This document shows, piece after piece, positions 37,880 through 57,203 of a stretch of 64,000 nucleotides of DNA (the first letter of the stretch is position 1; each line of letters opens with the position of its first letter). A program made the translations under genes and the position numbers. This DNA is from Sipunculus nudus (lineage: Eukaryota; Annelida; Sipuncula; Golfingiida; Sipunculidae), in NCBI GenBank assembly GCA_026874595.1, contig CM049307.1, forward strand, positions 35,258,862 through 35,322,861, written 5' to 3'. Below the pieces are notes generated by a model, which saw only the letters and a list, made by a program, of their open reading frames with translations, made no database searches and was not told where the DNA came from.

Positions 37880-38108
37880 ACTATTCTACTAAGAAAAAAA
37901 TAAAAAGAAGGGGAAGAGGTATTGGTGAAAAGTAGGAAAGCCGGTGTGACAATATAAATGTTCATCTGGGTCTCATATATTCCTTAACTGTATTTCAGTT
38001 GTGGCCAACAAGAAAGACGTACAACCCTTCTGTTTGAGCAGACATCAGAACTCGCAGTTTTTCATTGTTAATTACTTATGGGACTTGATGAAAGAAGATG
38101 CAGCATGA
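30827..38108 (+). CDS. SPC24: Kinetochore protein SPC24 (NDC80 complex)
   Basis: Four coding exons: 30827-30989, 32501-32744, 37359-37435 and 37999-38108. Phases join exactly to give 197 residues, which is the usual length of the family. Residues about 60-135 are polar and heptad-like (MQETKQRQRNMLTELDSL, LKEQEEMANKVIDM), matching the coiled coil that pairs with SPC25. The C-terminal globular head is visible as LYTNISNIRWYF, then VANKKDVQPFCLSRHQ and FFIVNYLWDLMKED, followed by TGA. In the NDC80 complex the SPC24/SPC25 heads bind CENP-T or the MIS12 complex at the inner kinetochore. The ATG exon begins at an AG acceptor (30822), so an untranslated first exon lies upstream. The exon 3 donor (GGCT then GTATCC) and the exon 2 donor (GCAG then GTCAGG) are weak but required by phase. 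Confidence 0.93.
32745..36861. other. SPC24 intron 3: dispersed repeats
   Basis: At about 34610-34790 and 34860-34985 there are two copies of a unit with GACCTTGACCTCATGA, GTGGATCATATA and AGTTATCATC. This repeat is widespread in bivalves. At about 35480-36070 a third element carries ACAGGTGGTGCCGCCAG and CAGGTGGCGCCACCTG. It ends near an inverted repeat, TTAGCTGAC...CTGAGCTAA (36047-36073). No coding exon seen between the SPC24 exons. Confidence 0.45.
36862..37298. mobile_element. pogo/Tigger-like MITE in SPC24 intron 3
   Basis: The ends CAGTAGAGCATCATTTATCT and its imperfect complement (AGATAAATGACCCTGTACTG) are inverted and flanked by TA (36860-36861, 37299-37300). A CAGT-start with a TA duplication fits the Tc1/mariner (pogo/Tigger) group. 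It ends about 60 bp before the exon 3 acceptor. Confidence 0.65.
37789..37877. repeat. (TA)n microsatellite, about 44 units
   Basis: An uninterrupted TA run in the last intron of SPC24. Flanking sequence is unique. The Tyr-Ile frames across it are artefacts. Confidence 0.95.
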
Positions 38109-38559
38109 ATGACTGTGATATTAGACATACTGTGTGATTGATGATGATACAAAGACTTTGTTTTGATACTGGATCACACCTTACAGTCTGGGTGTGGACA
38201 GTTCTGACTCTGACTGATATTTAATAGCACTCATGACTGAATGTTCACAACGGCAGATAAATTATAAAACACAATTCATGTTCTGATTTTCAGACAGTGA
38301 GGTTCAGTTTCATACACTTCATGTTTAATATTACACCTACATACACATTCACCATTAATTTAAATTTGATTTGTACAGAGACCAAACTAGATGCTCATTG
38401 GGAAACTTAAAGTGATAAACATGGAATAAAAGTGCATGCTTTGGATCAAGTGCAGTGGAGCTGTCATCCCTAGTAGACGATATGGCAAAGCCTGAGAAGC
38501 TTCCTTCCACAATTGTCAAGCTTATGAACTGAAATTTCTTATTTCACCAGTGTTTTCAC

Positions 38560-38565
38560 AATAAA
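38560..38565 (+). terminator. Polyadenylation signal, SPC24
   Basis: AATAAA lies 452 bases after the SPC24 stop. An alternative AATAAA is at 38425-38430. Either could serve; no transcript data are available to choose. Confidence 0.5.
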
Positions 38566-38830
38566 ATGTCTCCACACATTATTTCCTTGTCAAACAGATA
38601 CTGTAATTTGGCATATTGTAACATCATGGAACTTCTAGTATAAATATGAATGACAATCTGAAATCACTGGTTATATGGTAAGATTTGTGACACACTTTGT
38701 TGCTACCAAATCTTTTGAATATTGAACAAATGATATTACAGATGTGTAAAACTAATTTTGCACAATGAGAGGCAATTCTTGAGACTGACATCATCAAGTC
38801 CACAGGTCAGAGTGAATCATTATGGTGTCT

Positions 38831-39360
38831 TCTTCAAGAGGTGCACAGTTCACTAGGATGGTATCTCCATCTAGAGGTGAACAGGTACAGTCCATCACTA
38901 TGGTGTCTCCATCTACAGGGACACAGTCACAATCCATCACCTGGTGTCTCCATCTACAGGTGCACAATCACAATCCATCACCTGGTGTCTCCATCTAGAG
39001 GTGCACAGTCACAGTCCGTCACTGTGGTGTCTCCATCTAGAGGTGCACAATAACAGTCCATCACTATGGTGTCTTCATCTACAGGTGCACAGTCACTGGT
39101 GTCTCCATCTACAGGTGCACAGTCACAGTGCATCACTATGGTGTCTCCATCTGAAAGTACACAGTCATTACCATGGTGTCTCTACCCAGAGGTGCACAGG
39201 CACAGTCAGTCACCATAGTGTCTCCCTATGGAGGTGCACAGGCCACTTTCCATCACCATAGAGTCTCCATATAGAGGTGGATTGTCACTGTCTTTCACCG
39301 TGGTGTCTCCATCCAGAGAGCACTGTCCATCAAAATTGTTTCACCAAAGAGGTGCCCAGG
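38831..39360. repeat. 45-bp minisatellite downstream of SPC24
   Basis: About 12 degenerate units share TGGTGTCTCCATCTAGAGGT followed by GCACAGTCACAG and CCATCACTA. The typical period is 45 bp, with some shorter and longer units. Because 45 is a multiple of three and the unit lacks stops, several frames stay open here without being genes. Confidence 0.9.
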
Positions 39361-39611
39361 TAAACTGGTTTAATTCACTGGTTCATGATTATCCTGGGTA
39401 TAATATAGATGGACTGTGTTCTAGATGTTTCTTGTTGTGCAAGTATATAACATGCAAGATGAATATAAGGGCAAGCAAGTGTACATTCATTTTATTTGTA
39501 ACAGTATGAATCAGTTGGAACGTAGTTTTTTTTCCTGAGCATGCATATTTATATTAAGCTTGTTATAATAAACTCATATGAAGAATTTCAGTTATTTTTC
39601 TTTTGTTTTAG

Positions 39612-39734
39612 TGCTACAAAGAAATTACTCGAGACTGGTATGAAAACACAATTACAGTGGTCCACCGGTTAAGACTTGTACTAAAAAAGGAAGTAGTCTC
39701 AGATAGACCAGACATCACACTTCTGAAAAATTAG
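39612..39734 (+). CDS. Candidate orphan terminal exon, unidentified gene
   Basis: After a strong pyrimidine-rich acceptor (TTTTCTTTTGTTTTAG, ending 39611), 40 codons stay open to a TAG. The translation is protein-like (CYKEITRDWYENTITVVH, RLVLKKEVVSDRPDI). AATAAA follows at 39820-39825, 86 bases past the stop, as in a last exon. It does not fit the SPC24 reading phase. I do not recognise the protein, and no upstream exon was found. It could be a chance frame. Confidence 0.3.
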   Translation, partial: CYKEITRDWYENTITVVHRLRLVLKKEVVSDRPDITLLKN

Positions 39735-41841
39735 GGTTGTTATCAGGGTCAATGATCTGGGTCAAGATATTCTGGTATGCAGATTGCACTTGATGTCCTT
39801 TTGAGGTAATTGAGTGGTCAATAAACTCTGATTTGGCTTTTCCACTACTGAGACATACTAGTATTAAACATACATGCCATAGTACAGATATTTGATAATG
39901 GTCCTTTGGGCCTTGCCATTGAAACTTATTTTATTAGCAGGACAGAACATCCTGGTTCAATTCACAATGAACCAGTCCTTCATTATCATCCTTGGACATA
40001 ATATTTCAGGGTTTCCACAGTCCCGAAACTAAGCAAATAGAACATATACTTTTCACTGTGCGGGTTATTAAAACTCCCTCAAAAGAGAACTGAGTAATAT
40101 CCTGAATAGGCATGTGCAGAACAAGTCCATTGAAATCATTCTGTTCAACAGAGAATTTCAAGTTTCCACACCTACTCCCTTTTGGATCTTTGTCCCCAGA
40201 AAAACACTTTTTCTCCCCTGGCAGAAACCCTGTTTTTTAATTAGATATGTGACACCCTAGATTTAAACTGTCTATGTGACATACAATTGCCAGCTTTACA
40301 TAATAATTTGGTTCAAGCCTTGACTGCAATGCAGTCAGGGAAGCAATATATGTAAGCCATGTACGTAATCAGATAAACATAACACTGACAATATACTACA
40401 TATTAATATTCTTGTACATAATAATTAATTGTTCAATCCCAATGTGCCCACTTGTTTAAATACTCTTAAAATTAATGCAGGAAATGCTACCAGTAGTATA
40501 TAAAACCCAAATGAGAGAAAATGTGTCATGTTGATCCATTCACTTGTTGCATCGCAGATCAGCTCTCTGTGCCAGAACAAAGGTGGCCTGAAATACTAGT
40601 TAATGATGTTAATATTAAATAAAAAAGTCTTGAATGACCAGCATTCACATAACTTAACCTCTAAAATCGCCATAAAATATAAATTTTTCTATGGTATGGA
40701 ACCAATAATGTTTCAGTAAGCAGGTATTTTTATTTCTTTTTAATTTACTTGGTGAGACAAAATATAAGAAATTCATCCAACAAAAAACCTTCAGTCCCTG
40801 AGACAATTGTCCAAACAACCTTGCAGTTTAAACTGCCAGGAGAAACATGTATATGGACTGCAATATCCACACCAAAACTGTCAAAGACGGTCAACAGACA
40901 AAATATCAAAAGAGTTACACAGCGGACAAAATGCATATACCGCAGTGAGGTACAGTAAAATGGTCTATTCAGCATCATGGATTAAATAAATCATTCTATA
41001 AATAAATCATACATTAATGCAGTATACTGATTAAACTAGATTTCATATAAGCTGAGAGGTGGCAAAATAATTTGTATGTGGTCCAAAGAGTTTCCTGGTA
41101 AAGATCTCTACAGTAATTAAGACATATTTTAGGCATGTATTTTAATTACATGTATATGATACACAAATGTATGATTCTTTATTAATTTGAATTACATTTA
41201 TCATGATATGTACTACTACTAATCACTTTACTGTATACCATCTATAAAAACAATTTTTTTCTACAATGAAAACATAATACCGGTAACACATTTTCACTCA
41301 GTAATCCACTGGCAGAGAGTCGCCTGGTATTTAATTTGTGCTAATTATAAGCTAACTAACATCTAGTCCTAAATTCCAGTTCCATCTCTCAGCTGGACAG
41401 ATCCATCAGCATACAAGTATAGAAGGTGAGATAGAGTATATCACTATTCAGGTTATTTCATGTTATATTTGACATGAAAGTTTTAAAAAAAGTACAAATG
41501 TTTGGCGCAAGTCCACTTTTGATATAGGATTGCAGAAACTGTGAGGCTAAATATGGCAGGTCTATATAAAGTGAACATTCATAAATAACTGTGGTTGTAT
41601 AAAACATGAAGCCCAGTGTGACTACTGATAAATGATGGCCAGTGATTTCTAATGAAAATTAAGCGGGGCCCCAAATTATTTATAAAAACAGAGCACATTT
41701 TTCAGAGTGAGCAGGTACATTGTTTAAAATATCATTCATATGCCTACAGTTACGAGTTTCAGCTCAGGAAAAGTTTGCATCAGGATTGGTTACTCCACAT
41801 ATGTCAAACTAATTAAATCACAATTCTTGGCAGTTGTCTGT
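39735..41841. other. Intergenic between convergent genes
   Basis: AT-rich sequence without a recognised gene or well-defined repeat. Short open frames at 40745-40989 on both strands have no splice support. Confidence 0.4.
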
Positions 41842-41847
41842 TTTATT
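41842..41847 (-). terminator. Polyadenylation signal, ADPRH
   Basis: AATAAA on the minus strand, 63 bases beyond the ADPRH stop codon. Confidence 0.55.
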
Positions 41848-41909
41848 AATAATTATAATATCACATTCCCTAAAAGAACTACTAGTATAAAATATTATTC
41901 CTTTTTCTT

Positions 41910-50420
<8,511 letters not shown>

Positions 50421-50934
50421 CTGAAAAAAAACATTACTCACAATACAGACGATTGATATTGGTTATTTGATACATTTAGTTAATGGCATGCAGGTATTTA
50501 TAATTATCTCAATCTATCAATAGTTGGAGATATTTGGTTGTAGGTTTTGTATATACTAGTATATATTTGTGTTTGCTGCCATTAATGATGATAATGTACA
50601 CATACATATATATATATATATATGTAACCGGACACACAAAAGCATTCCTACTGGCCTTGCTAGTGAAGCTTGCTTTATTAGTGAAGCGGTAGAACGTCTG
50701 ACTTGTGTGTCACAGGTTATGGGTTCACACCCACATTCGGGCCTGGCTTCTATTTTCACCCGTTACAAATGGTGGCAGCAGTGGGATCCGGGGAGTTGGT
50801 GTCGAGGCATGATGCCCCACCCAGTTCACGTGTGTGACCCCAAGGTAGATTCCCACGTTCTGGGGACAAAACGTTCTGGGAGAGGGGGTGAATGTAACCA
50901 GACACACAAAAGCGTTCCTACTGGCCTTGCTAGT

Positions 50935-51186
50935 TGTAAGGGCTAGAAACCCATGACCGTCCTGTGCTGCCCCCTATGGTACGCTATAAGAACTAACCGC
51001 TGTATTTAAATATGAGGATTAATTTTTCTGATACACCACAGCGTTCATCCGGGTACTTTGCGAGTGTTCTTGAGGTTGTTTCGATGGTCTTCGCACTGTG
51101 TTTACCTCTTAAACTCGTTTTGAGCGTAAATAAAGACTTTATCACCAGAACTTAGTGTATTCGATTCTGGACATACGAAACCCACA
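50935..51186 (+). repeat. BEL/Pao 5' LTR
   Basis: 252 bp, TGTAAGGGC...CCCACA. It differs from the 3' LTR by about eight substitutions and two small indels (roughly 3-4%), so the insertion is not brand new. It contains a TTTAAATA box-like stretch and AATAAAG near its end. Confidence 0.9.
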
Positions 51187-51211
51187 TAGTAAACACAGTA
51201 GACCACTTGTC

Positions 51212-52789
51212 ATGTCGGATACAGAGCAAGACGTCCGGCCGGAGGACAGTGCCTCGCAAGTATTGGTATCACCGTCACATGTAAGTACGTTGTCAAATGT
51301 AAGTCAAACTTCGCTTACGTCTGTAGACCTACGTATGAAAGAAGAAGCCAAAATGGCGGCCCTCCAGGCTCGAGTCCGAGTCTTAAAAGAAAAACAGGCG
51401 TTAGAAAGGCGTGTTAATGAGTTAAAACAACAGACTGAATTATTAAATATAGAGGCCGAACTACAAGCCTCGTCGGCCGAGGCCAAAGTATACAGAGACT
51501 ATGAAACTATGCCTATCCCTGTGGACATTGATAATACAGGCCTAGCACCTCATGTTAATATTGAAAATGATAAGTTTGTACAGGCTTCTACTCCTGATGC
51601 TACCTTGCCATATGGAGAAATCAGTAAAGAGGCTGCCCCTACTCCTAATGTTAGTGTAGACTTTAAAGTGCATAAAACAAGATTAAATCCGAATGCTGAG
51701 ACATATACCAGTAGGCCTAAGCCAGAATGTAAGCTGTCAACAGAGGACATAGAATCTAAGCCAGCCCTACAGCCAGTACAGGTACAGGGTGCTACTGCGA
51801 TAAATAGTGATAATCACTTGAGTGAGTTATTACAAAGACAGAACAAAATCTCAGAAATGTTAGTTGAACAGCAAATAAAATCATCACTCCCTAAATGTGA
51901 AATACAGACATTTGATGGCAAGCTGCAGAACTATAGACAGTTTATATCTGCTTTTGAACATAACATAGGCTCAGTTGCAACAAATAATAGCGACAAACTT
52001 CAGCTGTTATGGCAGTATACTACTGGTAGAGCTAAACAGATAGTGAAAGGATGCATGGGTAGACACCCAGAGATAGGGTACGCAGAGGCCAGAAAAGAAT
52101 TGGAAGAAGAATTTGGTGATGATTATCAAATAGCTCCAGCTTATAAGGAAGAAATTGATCAAATTGAGCCAATCAGAAAAGAGGATAAACAGAAGCTGAA
52201 AAATCTGTTGACATTTGTAATCATATACCATAATGCTATGGCACAGAATGAATTCATGGGAACAAGTGATCAAACCAGGGTAATACAGACACTTGTTGGA
52301 AAATTGCCTTTCAAACTAAGTGAAAGGTGGCGCACCTATGCTTATAAGATCAAAGAATATCAGAAAAGAATCGCTGTTTTCGCTGATTTTGTGAGCTTCT
52401 TGAAGGAGCAGATCCGGATAATAACAGATTCTGTTTATGGTAACATATCAGATGTTCCTAAGCAAACATCCAGTCTTAAAGATACACGATCAGTGAAACC
52501 AAAATATGAAAGAAAGCCTAAAGGAGCCAGTTTTGTCACAAATGTACAGGCTACAAATAAATCTGTTTCACCTCACACAGGACTGTCTGTAAAGTGTGCT
52601 CTGGAAAAACCATGTATATATTGTGGAGATAACCATGCTATGGAATCTTGTGAAAAACTGAGATGTAAGTCACATGCAGATAAGCTACAGTTCCTGAAAT
52701 CAAAGGGATTGTGTTTCCGTTGTTTAAATAGATTACACATGAGTAAAGACTGTATAAATCCGAGACTAGTGTTCATTGTGCAATTATAA
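51212..52789 (+). pseudogene. BEL/Pao gag region
   Basis: An open frame of about 525 codons from the ATG at 51212; an upstream ATG at 51155 lies in the LTR. A coiled coil covers residues about 39-93 and the DUF1759-like core starts near residue 225 (KCEIQTFDGKLQNYRQF). Two zinc knuckles are at the end: C-x2-C-x3-H-x4-C (CIYCGDNHAMESC) and C-x2-C-x4-H-x4-C (CFRCLNRLHMSKDC). It packages element RNA into particles. The stop at 52787-52789 comes directly after the knuckles, where BEL elements normally read on into protease, so a frame change is inferred near 52780. Confidence 0.85.
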
Positions 52790-55310
52790 ACACCCAACTG
52801 TGTTGCATATTGACAGAAATTATATAGCCTCTGTTCCAGAAGGTACCAGAAATACCAGTGTAGCAGAAAATCTGGAGCAAGTGAGATCTACTTGCACATC
52901 TGCAAAGCAAGACTTCGCTGATGATGTCAAGACAAGCAAAGATGCTCTGTCTATAGTGCCGGTTCAAGTTCGAGCGAACAATGGTGAACGGTCAATTCGT
53001 ACATATGCCTTCCTGGACAATGGAAGCACAGACACATTCATTACTGAAAAACTGACCAAAGCACTGAACCTGAATGGTAGAAGCACCAAAATCATGTTGC
53101 GTACTTTAAGAAACACAGAGCTCGTGGAAAGCCAAGCCATTACAGGGCTCGAAATTTCTGATTTGGATGGTGACAATGTTGTCAGTGTGCCAAAGGCTTA
53201 CACCCAATAGGAACTACCTGTCAGTCGATCTGATATAACTATGCAGCAGGACATTGAGAAAAATTCGTATCTGAAAGATATCAGTTTACCATGTCTGGAC
53301 TCTGATGTTGACCTTTTGATTGGAAGTAACGTGCCTCTGGCAATGGAACCTTGGCAGGTGATAAAGAGCCAAGATAATGGCCCATATGCCGTTAAAACTC
53401 GTTTAGGATGGGCTATAAATGGACCATTAGATTGCGCAACCAGTTACGTTAGCTCAGATCAGGATGCACCTAGAGTCCTTATGAATCGTATTAGTGTTGA
53501 TCATGTTTTGGAGCAACAGTTGATAAACTAGTATAATCATGACTTCAGTGAGCGAATCTCGGATGATATTCCAGAAAAATCGAGAGAGGATCAAAAGTTT
53601 CTCCAAATGATGAATGATTCAGTTACTGTGAATCAGGGACATTACCAGACTTGCTTACCACTTCGATCCGCTTCTGTCAACATGCCGGACAACGGTTCAA
53701 TGGCGGAACAAAGTGTGTTGAACCTGAAAAGAAAGCTAGTCAAGAACACAACAGTTTATTCAGAATACAACAAGTTTGTGTCCAATATGCTGGAAAATGG
53801 TTACGCGGAAGAAGTGCCGGAAGCTGAGCTTGAACGCAAAGATGGTAAAGTGTGGTACATACCACATCACTGCGTGTATCACCCCAGAAAGAAGAAAATT
53901 CGCGTTGTTTTCAATTGCGCCGCAAAGTTTCATGGAGTTTCTCTCAACGATAGCCTCTTACAGGGGCCGGATCTTACAAATAGCTTGATAGGAGTGCTTC
54001 TCCGTTTCCGACAGGAACCAGTTGCCTTTATGGCAGATGTACAATCTATGTTTTACCAAGTGAAAGTGGATCCCGAAGATTGTGACCTTTTGAGATTTCT
54101 TTGGTATCCGAACGGAGATCTGACTCTTCCTCCTAAAGACTACCGCATGTTAGTTCACCTTTTCGGTGCCGTGTCATCCCCCAGCTGCGCTAATTTCGCT
54201 CTGAGAAAGACAGCTGACGATAACAAAGGTCATGACCCTGAGGCGGCCAGCACCATAAAGCGCAATTTTTACGTGGACGATTGCTTGAAGTCGGTGGCAA
54301 CCGAGGAGCGAGCTACAGAGTTGATTGTTAATCTGAAAGATGTTTGCGCCAAGGGAGGTTTCCACCTAACCAAGTGGGTATGCAACAAACCAGTGGTTCT
54401 ACGGCCCTTATCTGATGAAGAATGTGATACGGAGGAAAGGAATCTTGACTTAGATCATGAGTTACGCATAGAAAGAGCCCTGGGTGTTGAGTGGAGCGTG
54501 CAGTCAGATAAGTTTCGGTTTCGCATTTTGATTAGTGATAGACCATCAACCAGAAGAGGAATCTTGTCTATCGCGAGTTCAATCTACGACCCCCTTGGGT
54601 TTCTTGCGCCGTTTACCCTGCTAGCTAAGTGAATCCTACAAGACTTGTGCAAGTCCAAGTTTGCTTGGGATGAGGAGATCCCTTCGACTTACCTTCAGTT
54701 GTGGTACAGGTGGCTCACAGAGCTTCCCTTGCTACAGGACTTTGATGTGGACAGGTGTCTCCAGCCCACACCAAATGACTTCGGAACAATTCGAACAGTG
54801 CAGATGCATCACTTTGCTGATGCCAGTGAATTAGCCTACGGTACTGTTAGCTACCTTCGTTTTGTTAGTGATACAGGGAAGGTACATTGTGCCTTTCTTA
54901 CAGGAAAGTCCAGAGTGGCACCGCTCAAACAGATAACCATTCCTAGAATGGAACTCGCCGCTGCTACTCTTTCGGTTCGCGTCAATACAATGTTGAGAAA
55001 AGAACTTGACATTGACATCGATGAGACGCACTTTTGGACAGACAGCCAGTCTGTTCTTTGTTACATCAGTAGTGAGACTGCAAGGTTTAAAACCTTTGTC
55101 GCCAATCGGGTTTCGGTGATCTGCGATGGTTCCCAGCCCAGTGAATGGAAATTCTTTGAATCAGCCTCTAATCCTGCCGATGACGCCTCTAGAGGTCTTC
55201 ATGCTCAAACACTTGTCAGTAACCACAGATGGATAAAGGGGCCGGACTTCCTGTGGAAAACAGATATAGATCAGTCTACCCCTCAGACCAGATACTCGTA
55301 TTCCAGATGA
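52776..55310 (+). pseudogene. BEL/Pao protease, RT and RNase H, with stops
   Basis: One frame carries an aspartic-protease block (YAFLDNGSTDTFI, near 53010), the linker block GWAINGPL, the reverse transcriptase (FMADVQSMFYQV near 54030; YVDD at about 54270) and an RNase H block (HHFADASELAYG near 54810). It is interrupted by TAG at 53208, TAG at 53529 and TGA at 54630. It ends at 55308 in a frame change. The catalytic residues themselves are still present; the interruptions make the product non-viable. Confidence 0.9.
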
Positions 55311-55335
55311 TGACCCAGAAGTCCGCAAAGTCAAA

Positions 55336-56636
55336 GTGTCATCAGTCGTTGTCCGTTCTTCCAATGACGTCATAGACCGTTTCATTTCGTACCATTCGTC
55401 GTGGTTTAAGTTGAAAGTTAGAATAGCCTGGATCTTGAAAATACGTAAAGCTCTACGTCAAAGGGTCCATAGAGCCAAGGCATCTTTGACCGCTGATGAT
55501 CCTGTATCCACCAGCCAGCAGACATCTGCAGAGCAAACCGTGTCTGGTTTCCTAACTGTCGCAGATATAGATGCTGCAGAACATGCTATTTTTTCCTACG
55601 TTCAGGGCAAATCATTTCGACGTGAGATTGACACTCTAACGAACAAAGCCTTTCTGGCAGACAGAAAAGATACGTCACAAAGTCGAGTCCGTTATACCGA
55701 CTTGATCCGTATCTTGAGAATGGACTTTTGAGAGTAGGCGGACGTCTTGGCAAAGCTTCGTTACCTGAATATACCAAACATCCAGTCGTCCTACCAAAGA
55801 ATTCCTACGTGTCGACGCTCATCTTATGACAAGTCCATCAAGACACCTATCACAGTGGTAGAAATCACATGTTGTGTGAACTGCGTAAGAAATATTGGAT
55901 CTTGCAAGGATATTCAGCCGCAAGAAAAGTTGTGCACGATTGTGTTGATTGTCGCAAATGTAGAGGAAAGGTCGGGGAACAGAAGATGGCCGAGCTACCA
56001 TCTGACCGTTTGACTGCGGACGAGCCCCCATTCACATACGTCGGTATGGACTACTTTGGGCCATTCGAGGTTCGTCGAGGTCGGTCCATGGTCAAACGAT
56101 ACGGTATGATATTTACTTGCTTAACAGTACGGGCCATACACATAGAAGTTGCGCATTCCCTGGACACCGATTCGTGCATTAACGCTCTTAGACGCTTCAT
56201 CGCCAGAAGAGGGCAAGTAAAGGTCATACGTTCAGACAATGGTACAAATCTCGTAAGTGCGAGACGAGAGCTCAGAGAAGAAATAGACAAATGGAATCAG
56301 AACAAGATTCATGGTTTCTTGCTGCAAAGGAACATTGACTGGATTTTTAATCCACCGCTTGGTTCTCACCATGGAGGTGTCTGGGAGCGCCAGATTAGGA
56401 CAATTCGACAAGTTTTGAGTGTGCTTCTGAGAAATCAAACTGTTGACGATGAGTGCCTGAACACATTTATGTGTGAAGTAGAAGCCACAGTCAATTCGAG
56501 ACCTATTACGAGGGTGTCTGCGGATCCTGATGATTCCGAGGCCTTGACACCTAATCATTTGTTATTGCTCAAGACTGAAGCATCCCTGCCTCCAGGTACG
56601 TTCGAGAAAGAGGATGTTTACTCTAGACGGAGGTAA
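55336..56636 (+). pseudogene. BEL/Pao integrase region, frameshifted and truncated
   Basis: Two frames: 55336-55731 and 55869-56636. The second has a Cys pair (CVDCRKC), D in GMDYFGPF, D in RSDNGTN and E in GGVWERQIR, i.e. the D,D,E triad, then TVNSRPITR. The stop follows shortly after the NHLLLLK block. The DUF5641-like tail usual in BEL integrases is absent before the polypurine tract, so the 3' part was lost. Confidence 0.85.
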
Positions 56637-56789
56637 AGACTGTGAAGGTCTAGTGAATGCCTATCTTTTCGAATACTTTCGAATATGTAACTTGCGCACT
56701 TTTTCGAGAATTTACGTTTGTTTGTAATGTTGATTACATTCACATGTGATGATATAAGATAATTATCTTCAGCCTTGCTTTAGATAATT

Positions 56790-56801
56790 AAGGGGCCGGT
56801 A
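56790..56801 (+). other. BEL/Pao polypurine tract
   Basis: AAGGGGCCGGTA directly precedes the 3' LTR, where plus-strand priming is expected. Confidence 0.55.
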
Positions 56802-57057
56802 TGTAAGGGCTAGAAACCCATGACCGTCCTGTGCTGCCCCCTATGGTACGCTATAAGAACTAACCGCTGTATTTAAATATGAGGATTAATTTTTCTGATA
56901 CACCACAGTGTTCATCCAGGTACTTTGCGAGTGTTTTTGAGGTTGTTTCGATGGTCTTCACACTGTGTTTACCTCTTAAACTCTTGTTTTGAGCGTAAAT
57001 AAAGACTTTATCACTAGAACTTAGTCGGTTTTCGATTCCGGACATACGAAACCCACA
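56802..57057 (+). repeat. BEL/Pao 3' LTR
   Basis: 256 bp, matching 50935-51186 end to end, with the differences listed under the 5' LTR. Confidence 0.9.
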
Positions 57058-57168
57058 CTATAGTGAAGCTTGCTTTATTAGCGAAGCGATAGAACATCTG
57101 ACTTAATTGTGTATCACAGGTTACGGGTTCAAACCTACATTCAGGCCTGGTTTATAATTTTCACCCAT

Positions 57169-57172
<4 letters not shown>

Positions 57173-57201
<29 letters not shown>
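57173..57201. repeat. (TA)n microsatellite right of the TRIM
   Basis: A TA run continuing the one at about 50603-50622 on the other side of the nested insertion. The original site was one TA microsatellite. Confidence 0.9.

Positions 57202-57203
<2 letters not shown>

Larger units (their letters stand above)
50935..57060 (+). mobile_element. BEL/Pao LTR retrotransposon, decayed
   Basis: About 6.1 kb, with LTRs at 50935-51186 and 56802-57057 and degenerate gag-pol between. It sits inside the right LTR of the TRIM, in the 5'UTR intron of ADPRH, in the antisense orientation to that gene. TAGT occurs on both sides (50931-50934, 57061-57064), a likely 4-bp target duplication; three extra bases precede the right copy. 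The family follows from domain order: gag (DUF1759-like), protease, RT, RNase H, integrase. It is not functional as read: three in-frame stops in pol, at least two frame changes and a missing integrase C-terminus. Confidence 0.9.
50623..57172 (+). mobile_element. TRIM: miniature LTR element with tRNA-like LTR
   Basis: The left LTR, 50623-50767 (145 bp), starts TGTAACCGG and ends CCGTTACA. Two bases later comes TGGTGGCAGCAGTGGGAT (50770-50787), an exact 18-nt complement of a tRNA 3' end in CCA, typical of tRNA-Leu primer sites. The internal part is only about 125 bp and ends in a purine tract, GGGAGAGGGGGTGAA. The right LTR starts at 50893 (TGTAACCAG), is broken after 42 bases by a BEL/Pao insertion, and resumes at about 57061-57172, ending CCATTACA. 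Both outer flanks are (TA)n. Within the LTR, TTAGTGAAGCGGTAGAACG and GGGTTCACACCC (right copy GGGTTCAAACC) resemble tRNA A and B boxes. No coding capacity. Confidence 0.75.

Noticed and set aside
38841-39509. Overlapping frames of 70-105 codons on plus
   Set aside because: They arise from the 45-bp minisatellite; no splice or start context.
50660-50745. tRNA gene
   Set aside because: A and B boxes are present, but there is no acceptor stem, the anticodon arm is broken, and the second copy has a small insertion; better explained as part of the TRIM LTR.
50623-50934. Head-to-tail SINE dimer instead of a TRIM
   Set aside because: The exact 18-nt primer site just after one repeat, the purine tract just before the other, and TG...CA ends favour an LTR element, though the alternative is not fully excluded.
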